Assembly (NCBI GenBank): GCA_023454395.1
Contig: JAEYFY010000115.1
Location: forward strand, 1-7,150
Direction: 5' to 3'
Source: Pseudomonadota bacterium
GTDB taxonomy: Bacteria > Pseudomonadota > Gammaproteobacteria > Enterobacterales > Enterobacteriaceae
DNA length: 7,150 nucleotides
Part shown: positions 1-6,830 of the stretch, in pieces
How positions within the stretch are numbered: the first letter of the stretch is position 1
Layout of the letters: every line of letters starts with the position of its first letter
The notes under the pieces: model-generated
The model's input: only the letters and a program-made list of their open reading frames with translations
What the model was told of the DNA's origin: nothing
Databases searched by the model: none
Translations under genes and position numbers: made by a program

Positions 1-63
1 AAAGCTAGCTTCAGGTGCTGCTTGTCCAGCAGAAGCAACAGCATCAGAAATGAAAAAACTCAT
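1..63 (-). CDS. yajC: YajC, Sec translocase accessory protein (N-terminal part)
   Basis: The reverse strand from 63 reads MSFFISDAVASAGQAAPEASF, 21 codons open to the window edge. The first ten residues equal the start of E. coli YajC as I recall it. The family is a small single-span inner membrane protein (about 110 residues) that co-purifies with SecD-SecF and helps the SecYEG translocon. The membrane segment itself lies outside the window. The ATG at 63-61 is preceded by GAGGA (75-71) with a 7-nt gap, a good ribosome binding site. It lies just downstream of tgt in the same direction, the usual tgt-yajC-secD-secF order, so secDF is expected beyond the left edge. Identification is strong despite the short piece. 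Confidence 0.92.
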   Translation of the reverse strand, partial: MSFFISDAVASAGQAAPEASF

Positions 64-107
64 TCACTTTTCCTCATTGTTGTCGATATCGACGATATTC
101 AAGTTAT

Positions 108-137
108 AAGCCCAATATCATACACAGTATTGGGCTT
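108..137. other. Hairpin between tgt and yajC
   Basis: AAGCCCAATA (108-117) and TATTGGGCTT (128-137) form a perfect 10-bp stem with a 10-nt loop. On the reverse strand, the direction of the flanking genes, the stem is followed by TATAACTTGA rather than a clean U-run. It is therefore a poor intrinsic terminator for tgt. It may act as a partial terminator, as an mRNA 3'-end stabiliser or as a processing site between tgt and yajC. Confidence 0.6.
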
Positions 138-148
138 TCTCGTATACA

Positions 149-1291
<1,143 letters not shown>

Positions 1292-1353
1292 TCATCCTCC
1301 AAGCATCAGAAAAACAGTCCAATGCGCATTAAAAAACAGCATATTCTAATCAT

Positions 1354-1382
1354 TTGTTAGACGGCTGTATATGTTACTTCAA
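1354..1382 (-). promoter_or_regulatory. Candidate sigma70 promoter for tgt
   Basis: On the reverse strand TTGAAG (1382-1377) and TAACAA (1359-1354) are separated by 17 nt, inside the queA-tgt spacer and about 60 bp before the GTG start. Both boxes match the consensus only partly. The spacer is longer than I recall for the E. coli operon, which leaves room for a separate tgt-yajC promoter. In AT-rich DNA such matches also arise by chance. Confidence 0.25.
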
Positions 1383-1473
1383 CAAAAACCCGTGCTTAGT
1401 CAAAGGGATTAAGCAATAAAATTGAAATAACAATTCATAAAAAGAAGAAAAACACTAAAAAAATAATAAATCT

Positions 1474-2547
1474 TTATTCTTGTCCTACTTTTTCATTGAT
1501 AGCTAAAGGATTACCCGTAATAAACATCGCATCACCATAACTGAAAAAACGATACTCTTGCTTAACCGCTTCTTTATAAGCATTCATGGTATTTTTATAC
1601 CCAGCAAAAGCAGAAACCAGCATGATTAAAGTAGATTCAGGTAAGTGGAAATTGGTAATCAATGCATCAATAATTTGATATTGATAACCCGGATAAATAA
1701 AGATTTGGGTATCATCGAAGAAAGGTGCTATTAACGCATCTTTTGTTGCCTTAGCGGCACTTTCTAATGAGCGAACAGATGTTGTCCCCACCGCAATCAC
1801 TCGATTTCCACGCGCTTTACACGCTAATACAGCATCAACCACTTCTTGTGGTACTTCTGCGTATTCAGAATGCATTGTGTGTTCTTCGATATTATCAACA
1901 CGCACTGGTTGGAAAGTTCCCGCCCCAACATGCAGTGTGACAAATGCCATCTCAACACCTTTTTCTTTTAAAGCTTGAAGTAATGGTTCATCAAAGTGTA
2001 ATCCCGCAGTAGGTGCGGCAACAGCGCCTGGACGCTCATTATAAACCGTTTGATAAAGCTCTTTATCAGATTCTTCATCAGGACGATCAATATAAGGAGG
2101 TAAAGGCATATGCCCAATACTATTTAGGATAGTAAGAACATCTCTTTCATCATCAAAGCGAATTTCAAAAAGTGTATCATGACGCGCAACCATAGTTGCT
2201 TGTACACTTTCATCTTCACCTAACACAAGCGCAGCGCCTTCTTTCGGTGATTTAGAGGCTCGAACATGTGCAAGAACGCGATGTTCATCAAGCATACGCT
2301 CAACTAACACTTCGATTTTACCACCTGACGCTTTACGCCCATAAATACGCGCAGGGATCACGCGCGTATTATTAAAAACCAGCAGATCACCGGCATTTAT
2401 TCTATCTAATACATCGGTAAAAATACCGTGTGATAAAGCACCAGTCTCACCTTCTAAAGAGAGCAAACGACAACCACTACGTTGAGGTTGTGGATAGTGA
2501 GCAATCAAGGCTTCTGGCAATTCAAATGTAAAGTCTGATACACGCAT
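1474..2547 (-). CDS. queA: S-adenosylmethionine:tRNA ribosyltransferase-isomerase
   Basis: The 357-residue product is close to the full length of E. coli QueA (356). QueA transfers and isomerises the ribosyl group of S-adenosylmethionine onto preQ1 in tRNA, giving epoxyqueuosine, the step after Tgt. Conserved family blocks seen are [19 protein letters not shown] at the N-terminus, [14 protein letters not shown] (59-72), [13 protein letters not shown] (174-186), [10 protein letters not shown] (206-215) and NFHLPEST (299-306). The start ATG at 2547-2545 matches the family N-terminus, but no purine-rich Shine-Dalgarno sequence lies in the 20 nt upstream. The nearest -10-like box (TATGAA, 2568-2563) would give a very short leader. 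It diverges from acpH and probably leads the queA-tgt-yajC-sec transcription unit. Confidence 0.98.
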   Translation of the reverse strand: MRVSDFTFELPEALIAHYPQPQRSGCRLLSLEGETGALSHGIFTDVLDRINAGDLLVFNNTRVIPARIYGRKASGGKIEVLVERMLDEHRVLAHVRASKSPKEGAALVLGEDESVQATMVARHDTLFEIRFDDERDVLTILNSIGHMPLPPYIDRPDEESDKELYQTVYNERPGAVAAPTAGLHFDEPLLQALKEKGVEMAFVTLHVGAGTFQPVRVDNIEEHTMHSEYAEVPQEVVDAVLACKARGNRVIAVGTTSVRSLESAAKATKDALIAPFFDDTQIFIYPGYQYQIIDALITNFHLPESTLIMLVSAFAGYKNTMNAYKEAVKQEYRFFSYGDAMFITGNPLAINEKVGQE

Positions 2548-2562
2548 AATTAAACGACTACT

Positions 2563-2589
2563 TTCATAAAAAACAGGCGGACTAGTCTA
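2563..2589 (-). promoter_or_regulatory. Candidate queA promoter with short leader
   Basis: The reverse strand carries TATGAA (2568-2563), a 4 of 6 match to a -10 box, and TAGACT (2589-2584), a 4 of 6 match to a -35 box, with a short 15-nt gap. Transcription would begin near 2556, about 9 nt before the ATG. The assignment is weak. The partly palindromic GACTAGTC (2580-2587) overlaps the -35 position. Confidence 0.25.
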
Positions 2590-2642
2590 GTGCTGCCAGC
2601 TTATCAGTGCAAGAAAGAAGCCCTTTTTTATTCAAAAAGCGC

Positions 2643-2648
2643 TATGAT
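2643..2648 (+). promoter_or_regulatory. Candidate acpH -10 box immediately before the start codon
   Basis: TATGAT (5 of 6 to TATAAT) lies 6 nt before the acpH ATG at 2655. If used, transcription would start at or next to the A of the start codon, giving a leaderless or nearly leaderless message. No good -35 box is seen 16-18 nt upstream (the region reads GCCCTTTTTTATTC), so this is an inference. Confidence 0.3.
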
Positions 2649-2654
2649 GCTGTG

Positions 2655-3242
2655 ATGAATTATCTTGCTCACTTACATCTGGCCTTTAGGGCAAAAAGCT
2701 CTCTATTAGGCAATATGATGGCAGATTACGTTAAAGGCGCACCTAGCTCTGATTACAGCCAAGCTGTTATTGAGGGCATTCGTATGCATAGACGTATTGA
2801 TGTGCTTACCGACACTCATCCATTAGTCAAACAAGCTCGCCTTTTATTTCCTGATGAATATCGCCGAGTTTCGCCAATTACCTTAGATGTTTTTTGGGAT
2901 CATTTTCTTTCTTTAAATTGGTTGAAATTTGAACCAAATATGCCGTTGACAGAATTTGTCACCAAAACCCGAAAGATTATTGAACCTGATTTATGGCAAA
3001 CACCTGAAAAATTCCAAGAGCTTAATGAGTATCTATGGTCACAATCTTGGTTAATTCGTTATGCTGATAAGGCATATATTGCTCAAACATTGAAAGGCAT
3101 GGCGAGAAGAAGACCACGATTAAGCGCACTCGCAGGCTCTTATATCGTACTCGAAACTCATTACGATGAATTAAGTGAGATTTTTTGGCAGTTTTATCCA
3201 CAATTGCTAGAAAGAGCACAGCATCACCAACTTGATGACTGA
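2655..3242 (+). CDS. acpH: Acyl carrier protein phosphodiesterase
   Basis: The 195-residue product resembles E. coli AcpH (193 residues, formerly YajB), which removes the 4'-phosphopantetheine group from holo-ACP to give apo-ACP in the cytosol. Conserved blocks are MNYLAHLHLA at the start, GNMMADYVKG (19-28), GIRMHRRIDVLTD (41-53), ITLDVFWDHF (75-84), YLWSQSWLIRY (126-136) and RRRPRL (151-156). The family is a divergent metal-dependent, HD-like phosphodiesterase, so the His and Asp residues in these blocks are likely metal ligands. The frame stays open upstream to a GTG at 2607, but the added 16 residues have no counterpart in the family, so I place the start at the ATG 2655. Neither start has a clear Shine-Dalgarno sequence. 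It diverges from queA, as in E. coli. No clear intrinsic terminator follows it. Confidence 0.93.
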   Translation: MNYLAHLHLAFRAKSSLLGNMMADYVKGAPSSDYSQAVIEGIRMHRRIDVLTDTHPLVKQARLLFPDEYRRVSPITLDVFWDHFLSLNWLKFEPNMPLTEFVTKTRKIIEPDLWQTPEKFQELNEYLWSQSWLIRYADKAYIAQTLKGMARRRPRLSALAGSYIVLETHYDELSEIFWQFYPQLLERAQHHQLDD

Positions 3243-3437
3243 TACATTTAACTACCATGTTGGATTTCATCTTTTTGTCATCTTGTAGGATTACATTTGA
3301 TATATCAAAAAGATACTCAGTCAATTTATCATATTATTCGTAACGATTTGTTAACAAGCATAGTATTCATTTTCAAAGTTGATTAGAATGAATCGTTATA
3401 CAAGGAGTCATAAATAATCCTACTTTGTTGTATTAAG

Positions 3438-3477
3438 TTGATAGCTACAATCTATCAAATAGATTGTTCTGTTTAAC
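3438..3477 (+). promoter_or_regulatory. OxyR-like operator and overlapping dyads upstream of the peroxiredoxin gene
   Basis: ATAGCTACAATCTAT (3441-3455) fits exactly one half of the classic OxyR motif, ATAG-N7-CTAT with T and A at the favoured inner positions. The second half expected 7 nt later is poor (ATTG, then TAAC). The same bases form TTGATAG-N7-CTATCAA (3438-3458) and a second perfect dyad with 9-bp arms, ACAATCTAT-CAA-ATAGATTGT (3447-3467). A further dyad ATCAAT-AGCG-ATTGAT sits at 3481-3496. TACAAT at 3446-3451 could be a -10 box. A redox regulator site before a peroxiredoxin gene makes sense, but the regulator is inferred. Confidence 0.4.
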
Positions 3478-3518
3478 TTTATCAATAGCGATTGATTATT
3501 TATGCTGTATGCATCATT

Positions 3519-3559
3519 TAAAAGCAGGGTACACATCCTGAATTTACTCTAAATAGTTC
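3519..3559 (+). repeat. Direct repeat, copy 1 (leader plus ERIC left end)
   Basis: Positions 3519-3559 and 3591-3631 agree at 40 of 41 bases (the difference is G3524 versus A3596), and the last 35 bases are identical. The repeat covers a leader CAGGGTACACATCCTGAATT and the first 15 bases of an ERIC element. The offset between copies is 72 bp. The leader contains a small dyad CAGG/CCTG. Confidence 0.9.
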
Positions 3560-3592
3560 AAGATAACGCTATAACTTGAAATATGACGAATA
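3545..3592 (+). repeat. Internally deleted ERIC element
   Basis: This 48-bp element keeps both ERIC ends: TACTCTAAATAGTTCAAG on the left and CTTGAAATATGACGAATA on the right. The two ends are imperfect inverted repeats (13 of 18 positions pair) around a 12-nt loop, so the element can fold into one hairpin. It lacks the ERIC core (GTGAAT, AGGAGC, GTGACT blocks) found in the neighbouring full copy. The right end, AACGCTATAACTTG followed by AAATATGACGA, matches the full copy at 3712-3736 with one difference. Confidence 0.8.
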
Positions 3593-3631
3593 AAAACAGG
3601 GTACACATCCTGAATTTACTCTAAATAGTTC
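3591..3631 (+). repeat. Direct repeat, copy 2 (leader plus ERIC left end)
   Basis: This is the second copy of the 41-bp repeat at 3519-3559. It directly abuts the right end of the short ERIC and runs into the left end of the full-length ERIC. Confidence 0.9.
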
Positions 3632-3739
3632 GAGGTGTAGCTAGGCGACAAGTGAATGAGTCGCTAGGAGCATACCAGAGTATGTGACTAGTGCGAATGA
3701 ACGCAGTCAACAACGCTACAACTTGAAATATGACGAGTA
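3617..3739 (+). repeat. Near full-length ERIC element
   Basis: The 123-bp stretch follows the enterobacterial repetitive intergenic consensus (about 127 bp) in order: AATAGTTCGAG near the left end, a GTGAAT block (3652-3657), AGGAGCATAC (3667-3676), GTATGTGACTAG (3680-3691), a GCAGTCAAC block, and AACTTGAAATATGACGAGTA at the right end. The centre forms an imperfect dyad (AGGAGCATAC against GTATGTGACT), as ERIC elements do. It ends 29 bp before the peroxiredoxin ATG, so any transcript from upstream carries it as 5' untranslated RNA. ERIC elements are non-coding, probably miniature inverted-repeat elements mobilised in trans. Confidence 0.88.
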
Positions 3740-3768
3740 CAAACTCTTTCAATTTACAGGAGTACATT

Positions 3769-4371
3769 ATGGTTCTGGTTACTCGCAAAGCCCCTGATTT
3801 CACAGCTGCTGCCGTTTTAGGTAATGGTGAAATTGTTAACGATTTCAACCTGCATTCATTTATCAAAGGCAAACCTGCCGTTATTTTCTTCTGGCCAATG
3901 GATTTCACTTTCGTTTGCCCTTCAGAGCTGATTGCATTTGATCACCGTTTTGACGAATTCAAAAAACGTGGCGTAGAAATCATCGGTGTTTCTATGGACT
4001 CAGAATTCGTTCATAACGCATGGCGTAAAACGCCAATTGATGATGGCGGTATTGGTGAAGTTAAATACCCAATGGTTGCTGATATCAAACATGACATTAT
4101 CAAAGCTTACGGTATCGAACACCCAGAAGCTGGCGTTGCTCTGCGTGGTTCATTCCTGATTGACAAAGAAGGCGTTGTTCGTCACCAAGTCGTTAATGAT
4201 CTGCCATTAGGTCGTAATATCGACGAAATGATCCGTATGGTTGATGCACTGCAATTCCACGAAGAACACGGTGAAGTTTGCCCTGCACAGTGGGAAAAAG
4301 GTCAAGAAGGTATGGGCGCATCTCCAGATGGCGTTGCTAAATACCTGAAAGCAAACTCTGGCAAACTGTAA
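3769..4371 (+). CDS. Typical 2-Cys peroxiredoxin (AhpC/Prx1 family)
   Basis: The 200-residue product reduces hydrogen peroxide and organic hydroperoxides in the cytosol. The peroxidatic Cys50 lies in FWPMDFTFVCPSE with Pro43 and Thr47; Arg126 (ALRGSF) completes the active site; the resolving Cys171 is in GEVCPAQW. It is closer to the Prx1/TsaA branch (about 200 residues with a C-terminal tail) than to the 187-residue AhpC partnered by AhpF, so thioredoxin is the likelier reductant. No ahpF lies beside it. It carries GGIG at 93-96 and a C-terminal KYLKANSGKL, close to the GGLG and YF motifs of hyperoxidation-sensitive enzymes. The start ATG has AGGAG (3758-3762) 6 nt upstream; the frame continues upstream into the ERIC but is not used. 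Frequent CTG, CGT and GGT codons suggest high expression compared with its neighbours. Confidence 0.96.
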   Translation: MVLVTRKAPDFTAAAVLGNGEIVNDFNLHSFIKGKPAVIFFWPMDFTFVCPSELIAFDHRFDEFKKRGVEIIGVSMDSEFVHNAWRKTPIDDGGIGEVKYPMVADIKHDIIKAYGIEHPEAGVALRGSFLIDKEGVVRHQVVNDLPLGRNIDEMIRMVDALQFHEEHGEVCPAQWEKGQEGMGASPDGVAKYLKANSGKL

Positions 4372-4396
4372 TATTTCAGTAAGCTACTATTTTTCT

Positions 4397-4427
4397 AAAA
4401 GCCTGTGAAAAACAGGCTTTTTTTATT
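4397..4427 (+). terminator. Rho-independent terminator of the peroxiredoxin gene
   Basis: AAAAGCCTGT (4397-4406) pairs with ACAGGCTTTT (4412-4421) across a GAAAA loop, and the T-run continues to 4424. It lies 25 bp after the stop codon. The stem and T-tract are textbook quality, so the peroxiredoxin gene is probably a single-gene unit and ggt is transcribed separately. Confidence 0.93.
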
Positions 4428-4521
4428 TATTCAGCACTTATCTATTTATCTCTTATCAATTCTATTTATTATTACAATTTGTTATACGCAAGATTATTGT
4501 TTGTCTGCTTAAAGATGATTT

Positions 4522-4534
4522 TGTGATCATCACA
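4522..4534. promoter_or_regulatory. TGTGAT-C-ATCACA dyad upstream of ggt
   Basis: The 13-bp dyad TGTGAT-C-ATCACA has perfect 6-bp arms, with GATGAT/ATCATC (4514-4519 with 4526-4531) overlapping it. The TGTGA and TCACA halves resemble a CRP site, but they are 3 nt apart instead of 6, so CRP binding in the usual way is unlikely. It could be the operator of another regulator of ggt. Confidence 0.3.
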
Positions 4535-4576
4535 TCAAAAAAAATTCTCCTCACCAATAACCGCTCTCTATACTTA

Positions 4577-4605
4577 TTGTTACGCAATTGTTAATTAATA
4601 TTAAT
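4577..4605 (+). promoter_or_regulatory. Candidate ggt promoter
   Basis: TTGTTA (4577-4582) and ATTAAT (4600-4605) lie 17 nt apart in a very AT-rich stretch 70 bp before the ggt start. The -10 box overlaps the palindrome TTAATATTAA (4595-4604), which is nested between TGTTA and TAACA (4589-4609). TATAAC at 4646-4651 is a closer -10 match but would leave only a short leader. The choice is uncertain. Confidence 0.3.
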
Positions 4606-4675
4606 AACAGCGTATACACATCTATTTTTATTTGTCGTTATTCAATATAACTCACTGTTATTAATGGGGATAATA

Positions 4676-6436
4676 ATGATTAGTATAAAAAAAACTCATC
4701 TACTGTTACTCACCGCCCTTTTTTCACATTCACTTTATGCTGCCTATGAACCCGCTGTTGAAGCGCAGCATGGTATGGTTGTCTCTTCTCAACATTTAGC
4801 CTCACAAGTTGGAAGTGATATTTTACAAAAAGGGGGAAATGCGATTGATGCCGCTGTTGCGGTTGGTTATGCACAAGCTGTCGTTAATGCCTGTTGCGGT
4901 AATATTGGTGGCGGTGGTTTTATGACAATACACCTTGCTGATGGCACAAATACCTTTATTAATTTCAGAGAAACTGCACCCGCTTCTGCGTCTAAAAATA
5001 TGTATTTAGATAAAGACGGAAATTTAGTGAAAGATGCCAGTCTTTATGGCTATCTCGCCTCAGGAGTACCCGGTACAGTAAAAGGATTAAATTCCGCATT
5101 AGAGAAATACGGCACCCTTTCACGCCAAGAAGTGATGGCACCTGCGATTAAACTTGCAAGAGAAGGCTATATTTTAACGCGTGCCGATACTGATGTATTA
5201 GAAACAACAACAGAGCGCTTTAAACAAGATCCTGAGTCGGCAAAAATTTTCTTGAAACCAGATGGAACACCGTGGCAACCCGGTGATCGCCTAATTCAAA
5301 CTGACTTAGCCAATACATTGGAACTCATCGCAAACCAAGGTTCTGACGCATTTTACCGAGGCGAGATCCCTAAAAAAGTTGAAGAAGCGTCGAAACAACA
5401 TAATGCACTGTTAACTCAAGAAGATTTTGCTAATTTTACTATTACAGAAACCAAACCTATCACCTGTACTTACCGAGGTTATGAGTTTATTTCTGCCCCA
5501 CCTCCAAGTTCAGGCGGAGTCACTATCTGCCAAACACTGAATATTTTGGAAGGTTATGATCTTAAATCGATGGGCTTTAATTCAGCGGAATATGTTCATA
5601 CTCTAACGGAAGCAATGCGTCATGCTTATATGGACAGAAACACTTTTCTTGGTGATCCTCAATTTATTAACAATCCAACAGAAAAGTTACTCAGCAAAGC
5701 TTATGCCACAGAAATTCGCCAACAAATAAAACCCAACAAAGCGACACCATCAGAAAATGTACAACCCGGTATCGCGCCTCATGAAAGCCCTGAAACAACA
5801 CACTACTCAGTTATAGATAAAGATGGTAACGCAGTGTCAACCACTTACACTATAAATGGTCGTTTTGGTGCTGTTGTCATCGCACCGGGAACCGGATTTT
5901 TCCTCAATAATGAGATGGATGATTTTACAACCAAAGTCGGCGAAAAAAATCTCTATGGTTTAGTACAAGGTGAGCGCAATAGCATTGCACCATTAAAACG
6001 CCCATTGTCGTCAATGAGCCCAACTATTGTGACTAAAGAAGGCAAACCTTTCCTTATTTTAGGATCACCGGGAGGTTCTCGTATTATCTCAATCACCTTA
6101 CAAACCGCACTGAATATTATTGAATTTGGTATGCCACCACAAGAAGCCGTTAATAGCCCTCGTATTCACCATCAATGGTTACCAGATGAGGTTTATTATG
6201 AACAACGAGGATTATCAAAAGACACGTTAGAAAAACTCTCTGCTATGGGATATAAAATGGTAGAACAAACACCATGGGGAGCCGCTGAGCTGATTATGGT
6301 TGGACTTCCCGGAGAAGAAGGTGTGATCCCAGCTTCATCAGGTAATGATTCTGCTGTTTCTGGTGCTGTACGTGAAGGTTATCTTTATGGATCAAATGAT
6401 GTGCGTCGCCCTGCGGGTAAAGCAGTGGGTTACTAA
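4676..6436 (+). CDS. ggt: Gamma-glutamyltransferase (glutathione hydrolase), periplasmic proenzyme
   Basis: The 586-residue product hydrolyses or transfers the gamma-glutamyl group of glutathione and related peptides in the periplasm. MISIKKTHLLLLTALFSHSLYA is a Sec signal peptide, probably cut after Ala22. The proenzyme should self-cleave before Thr374 (SPE|TTHYS), freeing the small subunit with its N-terminal nucleophile. Other family residues are Arg98 (FRETAP), Asn394 (YTING), Glu413 and Asp416 (NNEMDDF), Ser445-Ser446 (RPLSSMSPT) and the GSPGGSRI loop (463-470). A lid loop with Tyr427 (NLYGLV) is present, as in E. coli Ggt. Glu413 replaces the Gln of E. coli, as in mammalian enzymes. Unlike E. 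coli Ggt it has cysteines: Cys73-Cys74, Cys264 and Cys285. I chose ATG 4676 because GGGGA (4666-4670) lies 5 nt upstream; the in-frame ATG at 4664 overlaps that site and would add only four residues. Confidence 0.97.
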   Translation: MISIKKTHLLLLTALFSHSLYAAYEPAVEAQHGMVVSSQHLASQVGSDILQKGGNAIDAAVAVGYAQAVVNACCGNIGGGGFMTIHLADGTNTFINFRETAPASASKNMYLDKDGNLVKDASLYGYLASGVPGTVKGLNSALEKYGTLSRQEVMAPAIKLAREGYILTRADTDVLETTTERFKQDPESAKIFLKPDGTPWQPGDRLIQTDLANTLELIANQGSDAFYRGEIPKKVEEASKQHNALLTQEDFANFTITETKPITCTYRGYEFISAPPPSSGGVTICQTLNILEGYDLKSMGFNSAEYVHTLTEAMRHAYMDRNTFLGDPQFINNPTEKLLSKAYATEIRQQIKPNKATPSENVQPGIAPHESPETTHYSVIDKDGNAVSTTYTINGRFGAVVIAPGTGFFLNNEMDDFTTKVGEKNLYGLVQGERNSIAPLKRPLSSMSPTIVTKEGKPFLILGSPGGSRIISITLQTALNIIEFGMPPQEAVNSPRIHHQWLPDEVYYEQRGLSKDTLEKLSAMGYKMVEQTPWGAAELIMVGLPGEEGVIPASSGNDSAVSGAVREGYLYGSNDVRRPAGKAVGY

Positions 6437-6462
6437 CCATAAAACCAAATGATAAAACAAAT

Positions 6463-6502
6463 AAAAGAAACCTTCTCTTAATTAGATAAGGTTTCTTTTT
6501 TT
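6463..6502 (+). terminator. Rho-independent terminator of ggt
   Basis: AAAAGAAACCTT (6463-6474) pairs perfectly with AAGGTTTCTTTT (6488-6499), the stem continues with a few pairs inside after one mismatch, and the T-run extends to 6502. It lies 26 bp after the ggt stop, so ggt ends a transcription unit here. Confidence 0.92.
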
Positions 6503-6774
6503 ATAAAAATGATCTAGTCATGGTTTTACAATTTATTCATATTTACAGCTATTAATAATAATCAAAACTCACATTTCATTTAATCGATAATTAATATCGA
6601 ATATCAATTTATTATTAAAATAATAATATCAAATAAAATACAAGAACAAATCACCTTTAATTTAATTTCAATAATAGAATATATATAAATGGTATTTATT
6701 CTCTTTCTTAATTACAGATAAAAATAATAATCATTTAATTAAATAAAATTAATAACACTCGATGTTTTTATTTC

Positions 6775-6790
6775 TATGATAACAGTCACA
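6775..6790. promoter_or_regulatory. CRP-like site upstream of the right-edge gene
   Basis: TATGA-TAACAG-TCACA has the correct 6-nt gap of the CRP consensus TGTGA-N6-TCACA, with one mismatch in the left half and a perfect right half. It lies about 20 bp before the candidate promoter at 6802-6830. Chance matches are possible. Confidence 0.35.
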
Positions 6791-6801
6791 GTATTAATTT
6801 A

Positions 6802-6830
6802 TTAATACCCACACTATCAAAGAGGATAAT
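6802..6830 (+). promoter_or_regulatory. Candidate promoter for the right-edge gene
   Basis: TTAATA (6802-6807) and GATAAT (6825-6830) are 17 nt apart, matching the consensus at 4 and 5 of 6 bases. Transcription near 6837 would leave a leader of about 214 nt before the start at 7051. A second possible -10 is the perfect TATAAT at 6925-6930, which lacks a clear -35 box. Confidence 0.3.

Larger units (their letters stand above)
3243..3768. other. Regulatory and repeat-bearing spacer between acpH and the peroxiredoxin gene
   Basis: This stretch holds no convincing protein gene. Its left part has short dyads: TTTGATATATCAAA (3296-3309, a perfect 14-bp palindrome), TTGTTAACAA (3348-3357), a hairpin ATTCATT/AATGAAT (3365-3371 with 3387-3393), and TAACGATT/AATCGTTA (3341-3348 with 3391-3398). 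The middle holds the OxyR-like dyad cluster, and the right part two ERIC elements. Reverse-strand open frames across 3022-3324 and 3621-3908 overlap real genes or repeats and look like chance frames. Confidence 0.7.

Noticed and set aside
1457..1478. Possible intrinsic terminator after queA (AATAA/TTATT stem then seven U on the reverse strand)
   Set aside because: The stem is made only of A-T pairs and overlaps the queA stop codon; it is too weak to call, and tgt probably shares transcription with queA.
2607..2654. N-terminal extension of acpH from a GTG at 2607
   Set aside because: The 16 added residues have no match to the family start MNxLAHLHLA, and no ribosome binding site precedes the GTG.
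3296..3309. TTTGATATATCAAA as an FNR site
   Set aside because: The FNR consensus needs TTGAT and ATCAA separated by four bases; here there are two. It remains only an AT-rich palindrome.
3022..3324. 100-residue reverse-strand open frame
   Set aside because: It overlaps the end of acpH on the opposite strand, resembles no family I know, and has no supporting start signals.
3723..3753. Promoter formed by the ERIC right end (TTGAAA as -35)
   Set aside because: TTGAAA at 3723-3728 is a good -35 box, but no reasonable -10 lies 16-18 nt downstream; TTCAAT at 3748 is too far and weak.
3621..3908. 95-residue reverse-strand open frame
   Set aside because: It runs through the non-coding ERIC and antisense to the peroxiredoxin gene; a chance frame.
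4664..4675. ggt start at ATG 4664
   Set aside because: It would add MGII in front of the signal peptide and overlaps the GGGGA that serves ATG 4676; it has no ribosome binding site of its own.
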